Assembly: GCF_022967985.1 (NCBI RefSeq)
Contig: NZ_JALJVC010000023.1
Span: forward strand, 1-56,838
Reading direction: 5' to 3'
Origin: Acinetobacter lwoffii
GTDB taxonomy: Bacteria > Pseudomonadota > Gammaproteobacteria > Pseudomonadales > Moraxellaceae
DNA length: 56,838 bases
In this document: one piece after another, positions 1 through 8,914 of the stretch
How the letters are laid out: each line of letters begins with the position of its first letter
Position numbering within the stretch: position 1 is the first letter of the stretch
Position numbers and translations under genes: made by a program
The notes under the pieces: generated by a model
The model's input: the letters and a program-made list of their open reading frames with translations, nothing else
Told to the model about the DNA's origin: nothing
The model's database searches: none

Positions 1-116
1 AGCTTAAAAAATCAAATTCAAACTTGACCTAAAAGTTAGCCATTTCCCCCTCAATTTCAAACTGAAACAATAAATCCCATGTTAAACTATTCAATGGTTT
101 TAGCAGGGACTCATCT

Positions 117-3100
117 ATGCACTTTGTTCATCTTGGTATTCATACAGAATTTTCGATTACTGAATCCATCGTACGGATACCTGACTTGGTCAAAGCTGCC
201 GAAGAAGAACAGATGCCTGCCCTTGCGCTCACGGATCTTTCTAACCTGCATGCTGCCGTCAAGTTCTATGGCAAATGTCTGAGCAAAGGCATCAAGCCGA
301 TTCTGGGTTCTGAAATTCGCCTGAATGATGCCGAACATCGCATGACCTTATTGGCCATGACCAATACCGGCTGGCGTAATTTGACTGAACTGGTATCTGA
401 AGGCTTTATCAGTGGTCAGCAACTGGATATCCCCTGCGTTCAAAAACAATGGATTTTAAATCAGCCTGAGGACATGATTGCCCTGCTCGGTATGCACTCC
501 GATGTCGGCAAAATGCTGATGAGTTCAAATCCGCAAAAAGCCGAACCGCTGCTGGAAGAGTGGGTCGAAAAATTTGGTAATCGTGTTTATCTTGCCCTGA
601 CCCGTACCAATCGTCCGGATGAAGATAACTTTATTCTGGAAGCCGTTAAGCTGGCAAAAAAATACAATATCGGTGTGGTCGCACATAATGATGTGCATTT
701 CATGACCCGTGAAGATTATGAAGCGCATGAAGCACGGGTATGTATTGCAGATGGTTATGTGCTTGGTGACAACCGCCGCCCTAAAACCTATTCACCTGAA
801 CAATATTTCAAATCTGCTGAAGAAATGACGGCGCTGTTCTCGGATATTCCATCTGCGATTGAGAACACCTATCACATTGCCAAACGCTGTAATGTGACGC
901 TGCAACTGGGCAAATACTTCCTGCCTGATTATCCGATTCCTGAAGGTCATACCATTGATACCTTCTTTGCACACTTGTCCAAAGAAGGTCTGGAAGAACG
1001 CCTGAATTTCCTGTATCCGCCTGAACAACGTGATGAAGACTGGCCAGAAATCCGCAAGCCTTATGATGAGCGTATCGAATACGAGATTAACATCATTAAC
1101 TCGATGGGATTCCCGGGCTACTTCCTGATCGTGATGGACTTCATTCAGTGGTCGAAAAGTAACGGCGTTCCGGTCGGTCCGGGCCGTGGTTCGGGTGCAG
1201 GTTCACTGGTCGCCTATAGCTTAAAAATTACCGATCTTGACCCGCTGCGTTATGAACTGCTGTTCGAACGTTTCCTGAACCCGGAACGTGTTTCGATGCC
1301 CGATTTCGACGTCGATTTCTGTATCGCAGGCCGTGACCGCGTGATTGACTATGTAGCACGTACCTATGGCCGTGATGCGGTCTCCCAGATTGCAACATTC
1401 GGCACTATGGCGGCCAAAGGTGCGATTCGTGATGTTGCCCGCGTTTTGGGTAAATCTTATGGCTTGGCGGATCGTATCTCGAAAATGATTCCGACCAAGC
1501 CTTTAGGTCTAAGCCTGCTTGAGTCACTAGAAGCTGAACCCCAGCTTAAAGATATCGTCACCAATCCATCCAATCCAGACCATGACGATGCAGCCGAAAT
1601 CTGGGAAATGGCACTGAAACTGGAAGGTATTACCCGAAACACCGGTAAACACGCCGGTGGTGTGGTGATCTCGCCAACCAAAATTACCGATTTCTCTGCG
1701 GTCATGTGTGATGCCGATGGTACCGGACGCGTGGCACAGTTCGATAAAGACGATGTCGAATCTGCAGGTCTGGTGAAGTTTGACTTCTTGGGTTTGCGTA
1801 ACCTGACGGTGATTGAAGATGCGGTTAAAAATATCAATAAACGCATCAAATCTGACAAGCCTTTAGATATTGCTTATATCCCGCTTGAAGATAAAGACGC
1901 ATATCTGGTCTTCGCCAATGCCAACACCACTGCGGTATTCCAGTTTGAATCCGTGGGCATGAAGAAGATGCTGAAAGAGGCACGCCCGAGCAAGTTTGAA
2001 GAAATTATTGCCTTCGTGTCACTGTACCGTCCAGGCCCGATGGATCTGATTCCTGACTTTATTCACCGGATGCATGGTGGTGATTTTGAATATTTGCATC
2101 CATTGCTTGAAGGCGTACTAGAACCCACCTACGGGATTATGGTGTATCAGGAACAGGTGATGCAGGCTGCACAGTACTGTGCCGGCTATACCCTCGGTGG
2201 CGCAGACTTGTTACGTCGGGCCATGGGTAAGAAAAAACCGGAAGAAATGGTCAAACAGCGCCAGATCTTTATTGAAGGTGCGGCAAAGAAAGACATTGAT
2301 GAAGCGACCGCCAACCATATCTTTGACTATATGGAAAAGTTTGCCGGCTATGGTTTTAACAAATCGCATGCGGCTGCCTATGCTTTGGTTGCCTACCAAA
2401 CTGCATGGCTGAAAGCGCATTATCCGGCTGAATTCCTGTCGGCAGTATTGACCTCGGAGATGCAGAACACCGACAACGTGGTATTCCTGATTGATGACTG
2501 TCGCAAGAATAATCTGGAAGTTTTACCGCCGTCAGTGAATATGTCGCTGTATCAATTCCATGCTATCGATGAGCAAACCATTGTCTATGGTCTGGGTGCG
2601 ATCAAAGGCGTCGGTGAAGCGGCGATGCAGTCAGTGATTGACTCGCGTGCGCAAGAAGGTTCATTCCGTGACTTGTTTGATTTCTGTCATCGTATTGACC
2701 TGAAAAAAATCAATAAGCGTACTCTGGAAGCACTGATTCGTTCAGGTGCATTGGATTGCTTGGGAATTGACCGTGCCGACCTGATGGCGCAACTGCCTGA
2801 AGCGGTTCAAGCTGCGGAACAGGCACGTTCCAATCGTGAAACCGGCATCATGGACCTGTTTGGCGAAGTTGAAGAAGTTCAGCGCAAGCCATCTAAGCCA
2901 GTCAAACCTTGGGCGGATGAAGTTCGCCTGAAAGGTGAGAAAGACACGCTTGGCCTGTATTTAACCGGCCACCCGATTGATGTGTATCGCAATGAACTGA
3001 AAGCCTTTGTGCCTAGTCAGATCAATGAGCTGACGCCGACCCGCCGTGGCGTGACCACCGTGTTTGCAGGATTGGTGGTGGATATTGCCAACTTTCCGAA

Positions 3101-3689
3101 CCGAATGATGATGACCCTGGATGATGGTACGGCACGGATTGAGATTTCAGCCAATCACGAACGCTTCAACCGCTTTAAAGAGATTATCCAGCTCGATAAA
3201 GTGGTGGTGATTGAAGGTGAAATTTATGAGCGTGAAGGCTTTGACCGTCCGATGGGACGCCTCACCAAAGCATTTAGCCTGAATGAAATTCGCCAGAAAC
3301 GTGCCAATAGCATCAAGATTACCCTCACAGCCGAGCATTTCAGCAAGAGCTTGAGCCGTGACTTGCAGCAGATTCTGACTCCTTATTGCAATGTCGATAT
3401 GTCGGCACATATTCCGGTGATTCTATATCTGGATTACCCGTATGCCACGACGGAACTGCATCTGGGTCTCAACTGGAAAGTCGCCCCACTGGATGAGCTC
3501 CTAGCCAAATTGCGTGATTATTTTGGTAAAGAAGCGTTGCATATTGAGTATCAGGTCAAGTCCAAAGCTGCCAAAGCCGTGTCCTATGAACAGGCCAAGC
3601 CGGTGGATATTCCCCCGCCGCCTGTGGGCATGAGCATGGATGATGCACTGGAGCTGTATCAGGCTGAATCTCAGCCACAATATTCATAA
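117..3689 (+). CDS. dnaE: DNA polymerase III subunit alpha
   Basis: Catalytic subunit of the replicative polymerase holoenzyme. The 1190-residue protein is full length (about 1160 in E. coli). It opens with a PHP domain (VHLGIHTEFS near residue 3), followed by the C-family palm. The palm carries the catalytic Asp pair in PDFDVDF (D396 and D398) and the third Asp in KFDFLGLRNL (D556). After the fingers come a helix-hairpin-helix region (about residues 830-900) and an OB-fold region (about 985-1080). The start at 117 is preceded by AGGGA about ten bases upstream. It is the first gene of a plus-strand run with trmJ and cysE, separated from trmJ by 37 bases. No damage seen. Confidence 0.98.
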   Translation: MHFVHLGIHTEFSITESIVRIPDLVKAAEEEQMPALALTDLSNLHAAVKFYGKCLSKGIKPILGSEIRLNDAEHRMTLLAMTNTGWRNLTELVSEGFISGQQLDIPCVQKQWILNQPEDMIALLGMHSDVGKMLMSSNPQKAEPLLEEWVEKFGNRVYLALTRTNRPDEDNFILEAVKLAKKYNIGVVAHNDVHFMTREDYEAHEARVCIADGYVLGDNRRPKTYSPEQYFKSAEEMTALFSDIPSAIENTYHIAKRCNVTLQLGKYFLPDYPIPEGHTIDTFFAHLSKEGLEERLNFLYPPEQRDEDWPEIRKPYDERIEYEINIINSMGFPGYFLIVMDFIQWSKSNGVPVGPGRGSGAGSLVAYSLKITDLDPLRYELLFERFLNPERVSMPDFDVDFCIAGRDRVIDYVARTYGRDAVSQIATFGTMAAKGAIRDVARVLGKSYGLADRISKMIPTKPLGLSLLESLEAEPQLKDIVTNPSNPDHDDAAEIWEMALKLEGITRNTGKHAGGVVISPTKITDFSAVMCDADGTGRVAQFDKDDVESAGLVKFDFLGLRNLTVIEDAVKNINKRIKSDKPLDIAYIPLEDKDAYLVFANANTTAVFQFESVGMKKMLKEARPSKFEEIIAFVSLYRPGPMDLIPDFIHRMHGGDFEYLHPLLEGVLEPTYGIMVYQEQVMQAAQYCAGYTLGGADLLRRAMGKKKPEEMVKQRQIFIEGAAKKDIDEATANHIFDYMEKFAGYGFNKSHAAAYALVAYQTAWLKAHYPAEFLSAVLTSEMQNTDNVVFLIDDCRKNNLEVLPPSVNMSLYQFHAIDEQTIVYGLGAIKGVGEAAMQSVIDSRAQEGSFRDLFDFCHRIDLKKINKRTLEALIRSGALDCLGIDRADLMAQLPEAVQAAEQARSNRETGIMDLFGEVEEVQRKPSKPVKPWADEVRLKGEKDTLGLYLTGHPIDVYRNELKAFVPSQINELTPTRRGVTTVFAGLVVDIANFPNRMMMTLDDGTARIEISANHERFNRFKEIIQLDKVVVIEGEIYEREGFDRPMGRLTKAFSLNEIRQKRANSIKITLTAEHFSKSLSRDLQQILTPYCNVDMSAHIPVILYLDYPYATTELHLGLNWKVAPLDELLAKLRDYFGKEALHIEYQVKSKAAKAVSYEQAKPVDIPPPPVGMSMDDALELYQAESQPQYS

Positions 3690-3726
3690 ATCTTGATCTT
3701 TAAAACACCTTAAAATTGGAATCCTC

Positions 3727-4575
3727 ATGAGTCAAATTGACAATGCTGCTGTTTCAGCACATCTCTCCCATGTGCGTATTGTCATGGTCAATACCACTTT
3801 ACCTGCCAATATCGGCAGTGCCTTACGTGCCATGAAAACCATGGGCCTGTCCAAACTGGTTCTGGTGGCGCCAAAAACCTATCCGCATCCGGATATTGAC
3901 GCGCTGGCAGCGGGTGCCACTGACCTGATCGAGCAGATCGAGATTGTCGAAACCCTTGAAGATGCCATTAAAGACTGCCAGATTGTATTCGGTACCAGCG
4001 CACGCAGCCGTACCATTCCCTGGCCGTTGTTAGATGTGCGCCCTGCCGCTGAAAAAGCCATGACCGCCGTGGTACAAGATCAGCAGGAAGTTGCGATTCT
4101 ATTTGGCCGTGAAGACCGTGGTCTGACCAATGAAGAATTGGCAATGGCCAATTATCATCTGACTATTCCTGTGAATACGGACTATGGCGTACTGAATGTA
4201 GCTCAGGCGATTCAGGTAATCTGCTATGAGATGCGCATGGCAACGATGAGTCAAATTGAACAGCCACGTGATGCTAAAGCGACCATGCAAGTCATTGATG
4301 GCATTGAAATGGAATGGGATGAACCCTTGGTTAATCATGCCCAGATGGAACAGTTCTATCCGCATTTGGAAAAAATGCTGGCAGAAATTGAATTTATGGA
4401 TCCAAAAAATCCAAGATTATTGCCTTTACGCTTGCGTCGTCTCTTCGGACGTATACAATTAGATCGTATGGAATATCACTTACTTCGTGGTATTTTCAGC
4501 CGTGTTCAGGCATTGAACAACGGTACCTGGAAAAAATCTTCACACACATCATCACAGGACGAGGATCAAATCTAA
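3727..4575 (+). CDS. trmJ: tRNA (cytidine/uridine-2'-O-)-methyltransferase TrmJ
   Basis: SPOUT-class methyltransferase that 2'-O-methylates position 32 of certain tRNAs using SAM. The N-terminal part shows the family signatures: [19 protein letters not shown] near residues 22-40, [14 protein letters not shown] near 124-137, and [15 protein letters not shown], which forms the trefoil-knot cofactor site. The C-terminal helical extension is of normal length (282 aa). A GGA ribosome-binding motif precedes the ATG. Its stop overlaps the cysE start by one base (TAATG), implying translational coupling. Confidence 0.95.
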   Translation: MSQIDNAAVSAHLSHVRIVMVNTTLPANIGSALRAMKTMGLSKLVLVAPKTYPHPDIDALAAGATDLIEQIEIVETLEDAIKDCQIVFGTSARSRTIPWPLLDVRPAAEKAMTAVVQDQQEVAILFGREDRGLTNEELAMANYHLTIPVNTDYGVLNVAQAIQVICYEMRMATMSQIEQPRDAKATMQVIDGIEMEWDEPLVNHAQMEQFYPHLEKMLAEIEFMDPKNPRLLPLRLRRLFGRIQLDRMEYHLLRGIFSRVQALNNGTWKKSSHTSSQDEDQI

Positions 4576-5384
4576 TGCTAAAACAGCTCAAAGAAGATAT
4601 ACAAGCTGTCTTTGCGCGCGATCCTGCAGCACGCAATACCTTAGAAGTCTTAACCACTTACCCTGGCATTCATGCGCTGATCATGCATCGCATGGCACAT
4701 GAGCTATGGAATAAAGACTGTAAAGGAACTGCGCGTGCGTTGTCTTCGTTTAGCCGCTTTGCCACCGGCATTGAAATCCATCCGGGCGCAAAAATTGGCC
4801 GCCGTTTCTTTATCGATCACGGTATGGGTGTAGTCATTGGTGAAACCGCTGAAATTGGCGATGACGTGACGCTTTATCACGGCGTGACTTTGGGTGGAAC
4901 GACCTGGAATAAAGGTAAACGTCATCCAACCCTAGAAGATGGCGTAGTAGTCGGTGCCGGTGCCAAGATTCTTGGGCCATTTACCGTAGGTAAAAATGCC
5001 AAAGTCGGTTCTAATGCGGTCGTTACCAAAGCGGTTCCTGAAAACGCCACAGCTGTGGGCAACCCGGCACGTTTTATTACCAAAGACAAACCCAAAGATG
5101 ATGCTGAAGCCCGTCGTCGTGACTATGCCGAAAGTATCGGTTTCCAGCCCTATGCCGCGACTGAAGATCAGTCTGATCCGATTTTAGAAGGTATGCGGAT
5201 TCTGCTGGATCGCATTCAGCAAAATGAAAAACGCATGAACAACTTGTGCAATCGTCTTTCTTTGTTAGATCCGACCTTTAACAAGCAGCAACAGGATGGC
5301 CAGCCTTTGAGTAAAAAAGAGTTGGAGATTCTGGAAGAAGCGCGCCGTGAATGTGAAGCGCAAACCAGCCAATCCAAGGCCTGA
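4575..5384 (+). CDS. cysE: Serine O-acetyltransferase
   Basis: Makes O-acetylserine from serine and acetyl-CoA, the committed step of cysteine synthesis. The 269-residue protein has the N-terminal helical domain followed by a left-handed beta-helix of hexapeptide repeats (residues about 65-170: [77 protein letters not shown]). The catalytic His region [10 protein letters not shown] is intact. The C-terminus is longer and more charged than the minimal enzyme. The start overlaps the trmJ stop, so the two are co-translated. A strong hairpin terminator follows at 5417. Confidence 0.96.
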   Translation: MLKQLKEDIQAVFARDPAARNTLEVLTTYPGIHALIMHRMAHELWNKDCKGTARALSSFSRFATGIEIHPGAKIGRRFFIDHGMGVVIGETAEIGDDVTLYHGVTLGGTTWNKGKRHPTLEDGVVVGAGAKILGPFTVGKNAKVGSNAVVTKAVPENATAVGNPARFITKDKPKDDAEARRRDYAESIGFQPYAATEDQSDPILEGMRILLDRIQQNEKRMNNLCNRLSLLDPTFNKQQQDGQPLSKKELEILEEARRECEAQTSQSKA

Positions 5385-5416
5385 ATATCACACTTCACTC
5401 TGTAACACGGGTTTAC

Positions 5417-5464
5417 TTGCATGATCGTTATAGTTTTCATAGACTGACGATCATGCAATTTTTG
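5417..5464 (+). terminator. Rho-independent terminator after cysE
   Basis: Perfect 12-bp inverted repeat (TTGCATGATCGT at 5417-5428, ACGATCATGCAA at 5447-5458) with an 18-base loop, followed directly by a T run. It lies between cysE and a lipoprotein gene on the same strand. Confidence 0.85.
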
Positions 5465-5501
5465 AATAGATGTTTTAAAAATAACAGAATGGATGACTAT
5501 T

Positions 5502-6452
5502 ATGACCTTTAAGCCCTTGGCACTTGCTTGCTTAGCATTCACAATTACTGCGTGTTCAACCACTCCTCAGAAATCTGCTGAGAAACCTGTAGATCAAGTG
5601 GTTTTTGTAGAACCTGAACTGAGCCCACCATTTTATGCTTTAAATCCATTCAATTATAATGAACCGCCTGAATTTGAAGTGCATTTGAAAAAGGCTGCAG
5701 CGCAGCCTGTAACCAAGATGGTGGTGACGGATCCTAATGATCCATCCAAGCAACTGACCCTGGATGTGAATAAACTGATTATTCCAGTGGTAGATAGCAA
5801 TACACGTGCAATGCGTTATGCAGCACTTGCCAATTCAAATGAAATCGATATCACCGAAATTGACGATTTCCTGCAAATGGTCGAAGGTAAGGCACGTCAT
5901 TATCCACCACGTTTCAGCGATCGTCAGGAACGCCGTGGTTTTGAAGCCAAATTGCGTGAAGTCACCCGACAACTGGATACTTTAGCGGCCCGTCCAAATG
6001 CCTCTTTTGATGTGTTGATGCGTGCTTTTAAAGCCAGCGTGATGGCACGTAACCTGGATCTGGGTTCAGTTTATACCACCAATTCCCTGACCTATGCCCA
6101 GCGTATTCTCAAAATTAACCCGGATGATCCTGAAGTCAACTTCTGGTTTGGTTTTGGTCTGTCTGAAGGCGGTGGTCAACGTGAAGCCATCGCTTATCTG
6201 GACAAAGCCATGAAAGCTGGCGTTCAGGAGGCTTATCTTTCTGCAGCCAATAACTATATTGCATTGGAACAGAAAAAAAATGCCACTCAAACCTTGGCGA
6301 ACTATAAGGTGAAATATCCGCAAGAAGCTGAAGTAGCAGACCGTCTGATTCAGGAAATTGAGAAAAATGGTCGCTGGAATGTTTGGCAAATTTTGCAAAC
6401 ATCAACACCCGCTCCGGCTACAGACCCAGCAACAGCACCGGTGACCCCATAA
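5502..6452 (+). CDS. Lipoprotein with a TPR-like C-terminal half
   Basis: Predicted lipoprotein of about 316 residues. The signal peptide FKPLALACLAFTITAC ends in a lipobox with the acylated Cys in ITAC. The mature part has a charged, proline-containing N-terminal region. Its C-terminal helical repeats resemble tetratricopeptide repeats (INPDDPEVNFWFGFGLSEGG, REAIAYLDKAMKAG). I chose the ATG at 5502 over the one at 5493 because GGAT lies about eight bases upstream and the signal peptide then starts MTFKPLAL. It is flanked by terminators on both sides, so it is a single-gene unit. I do not recognise a named family; the function is unknown, possibly an envelope assembly or scaffold role. Confidence 0.85.
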   Translation: MTFKPLALACLAFTITACSTTPQKSAEKPVDQVVFVEPELSPPFYALNPFNYNEPPEFEVHLKKAAAQPVTKMVVTDPNDPSKQLTLDVNKLIIPVVDSNTRAMRYAALANSNEIDITEIDDFLQMVEGKARHYPPRFSDRQERRGFEAKLREVTRQLDTLAARPNASFDVLMRAFKASVMARNLDLGSVYTTNSLTYAQRILKINPDDPEVNFWFGFGLSEGGGQREAIAYLDKAMKAGVQEAYLSAANNYIALEQKKNATQTLANYKVKYPQEAEVADRLIQEIEKNGRWNVWQILQTSTPAPATDPATAPVTP

Positions 6453-6479
6453 TAAAGATTCGCTTCAATTTGATTACAA

Positions 6480-6505
6480 ATAGACTGCTACGGCGGTCTA
6501 TTTTT
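6480..6505 (+). terminator. Rho-independent terminator with UACG tetraloop
   Basis: Nine-pair stem ATAGACTGC/GCGGTCTAT (one G-U pair) closed by the very stable TACG tetraloop and followed by five T residues. It ends the lipoprotein gene at 5502. Confidence 0.9.
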
Positions 6506-6572
6506 ATGGGAAAAAATTAGTAAAATACAAAACATTATCCCGCTTTATAACTTGAATTCAGTGAAAAGTTTT

Positions 6573-8579
6573 ATGCACGAAAAAATAAATAAAAGATTAA
6601 TGCTGTGCACTTTACTCATCACCAGCGTACTCAGCGGCTGTCAGGTGGTCAGTGTTAAGGAACAGGCGATTAATGTCACGCTGAACAATGAGCGTGACAG
6701 CATCTTGACCCGCGACAAGCTTAGCGAAGCCAGTCTGAATGTGTTGTCCATGACAGGTCGTGAAGCTCAGATCTGTATTGATCAGCCCGAAGAATGTGTG
6801 GAAGATCTGAAAAGTATTCCCCAGATTTTAGATGAACAATTGCTTTCTACAGCAAGTGAATTATATCTAGCCAACTCCTTACAAAATGCCAAGTCTGCTG
6901 AATGTAACACCGGAATTTTAAACAAAACCCGATCACCGGAAAAACAGCAACAACACAAGCAGAACATCCAGAACTGTCTGGATCAGCAGCTCACTATGCT
7001 GGATAAAAGCATTCGTTATAGCTATGCCTATCTGTTTAAAACCGAGCGTGCGCCGCAAGAGCGTATTTTTGATAACCGCCAGGTCCAGATTCGTGACTTT
7101 TATAACCTGGCAATTGCTCATCTGATTCAACGCTATGCTGAACGTTATGAAGCCAAACAGTCCGGCCAGCGCATTCAGGTCGGTGACAGTGTATACACCA
7201 TTGATCTGGAAAATTTTCCGCAGCTGAAAAACCAGACCATTGAACAGCTGATGTCTACCTATAATATGAACTTTTCCGGCCTACGTTCCATCACCCGCCG
7301 TGATGGTTTTGGTTCAGAATTTTTAGTGGTCTTACCTGAAGCACAGCAAACCGAGCAGGATAAAAAATATATTGTCGATCCGCTCAAGCACAACTATCCA
7401 AATGGTAAAAATCCAAACATTCATTCAGCCCGCTATCTGGCGACCACCATTACCGCTGTGCCTAAATCAGCGAATTCGACCGAACAGATTTTATCTACTT
7501 CGGAGTTTCACCTGAAACTCTATGATCCTTATAAGCATGAAAAGATCAAAGTGGCTTCGAAAGAATATGCGCTGGCCGCCAACTTTTCTGCACCTTACGG
7601 CTTATGGCTGGCCGAGAACAATCTGGGGCGTTTAGCCTATCTGACCCTGATTAATCGCGAAGACAGTCTGAGCATGCCGCATCTGTATATGCTGGAACCT
7701 TATAATCCGGACAAGAAAGTGCTGGTATTGATTCATGGTCTGGCCAGTAGTCCTGAAGCTTGGATTCGTCTGACCAACGATATTATGGGTGATCCGGTAT
7801 TAAGGGAAAATTTCCAGGTCTGGCAGGTATTTTATTCTACTAACATGCCGATTCTGGAAAGCCGTTTTCAAATTAATGCCCTGGTTCAGCAAGGCTTTGC
7901 CCGGGTTGCGAACAATGCACCAGCTAAAAAAGATGCAGTACTGGTCGGACACAGTATGGGAGGTGTGATTGCCCGTTTGATGGTCAGCCAGGCCGATATT
8001 ACTCAAGATGCATTCAAGCTGGTACAAAATACCCGCATTGCACAATTTAAGGATAACCCGCTCTTTAAAGCACGCCTGCAAATGCAGCCTATTCCAAATT
8101 TCACCCGGGCCATTTTCTTAGCGACACCGCATCGTGGGACAGAATATGCCGATCGCTGGCATACCAAACTGGCCCGTAAAATTATCCGCATACCGGGTGC
8201 ATTTTTGGGTGCCTTTGCCGATACCCTGCAAGGTGAGATCGGGCTAAACGAGTTTGTCAAAGAACTGGGGCATGACCTGATTCAAAATGGCCCAAGCGAT
8301 TTGAGTGAAAATTCGAAATTCACGGCGTTGACCCAGGATATTCAGCCTTCTAAAAATATCAAATTTCATTCTATTATCGGCAATACCGTAGATACGCAAG
8401 ATACCAAGCTCATGAGCGATGATATCGTTTCATACGAAAGTGCTTACTTGGAAGGTGCTGTATCTAGCAAAGTCATTAAGGGTGGCCACTCGATTCAGGA
8501 AACGCCTGAAGCCGTACTGGAATTACGCCGGATTCTCAGATTACATCTGACCGATCTTGGTCTTTATGATCCGGAATAA
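6573..8579 (+). CDS. Lipoprotein with an alpha/beta-hydrolase (lipase-like) domain
   Basis: Predicted envelope-anchored esterase or lipase-like protein of about 668 residues. The lipobox is LLITSVLSGC. A helical, Gln-rich region of about 330 residues precedes an alpha/beta-hydrolase domain. In that domain the oxyanion strand is VLVLIHGLASSPEAW, the nucleophile elbow is VGHSMGG (Ser461), and ATPHRGTEYADR resembles the PGAP1/lipase group. The likely catalytic His is in KGGHSIQETPEAV near the end. The open frame extends to a TTG at 6552, but the ATG at 6573 gives the better signal peptide. The substrate cannot be told from sequence. It is monocistronic, with terminators on either side. Confidence 0.87.
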   Translation: MHEKINKRLMLCTLLITSVLSGCQVVSVKEQAINVTLNNERDSILTRDKLSEASLNVLSMTGREAQICIDQPEECVEDLKSIPQILDEQLLSTASELYLANSLQNAKSAECNTGILNKTRSPEKQQQHKQNIQNCLDQQLTMLDKSIRYSYAYLFKTERAPQERIFDNRQVQIRDFYNLAIAHLIQRYAERYEAKQSGQRIQVGDSVYTIDLENFPQLKNQTIEQLMSTYNMNFSGLRSITRRDGFGSEFLVVLPEAQQTEQDKKYIVDPLKHNYPNGKNPNIHSARYLATTITAVPKSANSTEQILSTSEFHLKLYDPYKHEKIKVASKEYALAANFSAPYGLWLAENNLGRLAYLTLINREDSLSMPHLYMLEPYNPDKKVLVLIHGLASSPEAWIRLTNDIMGDPVLRENFQVWQVFYSTNMPILESRFQINALVQQGFARVANNAPAKKDAVLVGHSMGGVIARLMVSQADITQDAFKLVQNTRIAQFKDNPLFKARLQMQPIPNFTRAIFLATPHRGTEYADRWHTKLARKIIRIPGAFLGAFADTLQGEIGLNEFVKELGHDLIQNGPSDLSENSKFTALTQDIQPSKNIKFHSIIGNTVDTQDTKLMSDDIVSYESAYLEGAVSSKVIKGGHSIQETPEAVLELRRILRLHLTDLGLYDPE

Positions 8580-8601
8580 ACTATCGTCTTGATTTAGACT
8601 C

Positions 8602-8636
8602 ACCACCGCATGTTCACATCCGGTGGTTTATTTTTT
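8602..8636 (+). terminator. Rho-independent terminator
   Basis: Seven-pair stem ACCACCG/CGGTGGT (8602-8608 and 8621-8627) with a T-rich tail to 8636, just after the hydrolase lipoprotein gene. Confidence 0.85.
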
Positions 8637-8914
8637 AAAATTGCAAATAGTGCTGAATAAGAAGCCATAGCGGCAGATCTGAGCGCTGACTTAAAGATTC
8701 ATCTGGAATTTCATTTCTTTCTAAAAATTAAATTTGATAGACTTGCTGCAATACAGCTTTAAAGCTGAATTGAATCAGCAGATTCATTTCACATTTTCGA
8801 TCTCCTGTGCTCAACCATGTTGGATTGGCCTTATTGAAAATGTGCTTTAAATTTCCCTGCATAGCCTATTGAGCAGTATTTGCATTTATCTCTTGTTGAA
8901 AGGATTTATTTTTA
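8637..8914. other. Intergenic region upstream of mutS
   Basis: With the preceding terminator this makes a 335-base gap without a gene. I see a 14-base perfect palindrome (CAGCTTTAAAGCTG, 8754-8767) and the mutS ribosome-binding site AAAGGA near 8899. No convincing open frame, promoter or RNA structure stands out. Confidence 0.5.

Noticed and set aside
8754..8767. 14-base perfect palindrome CAGCTTTAAAGCTG upstream of mutS
   Set aside because: No regulator site consensus matched and no second copy seen; a palindrome of this size can occur by chance.
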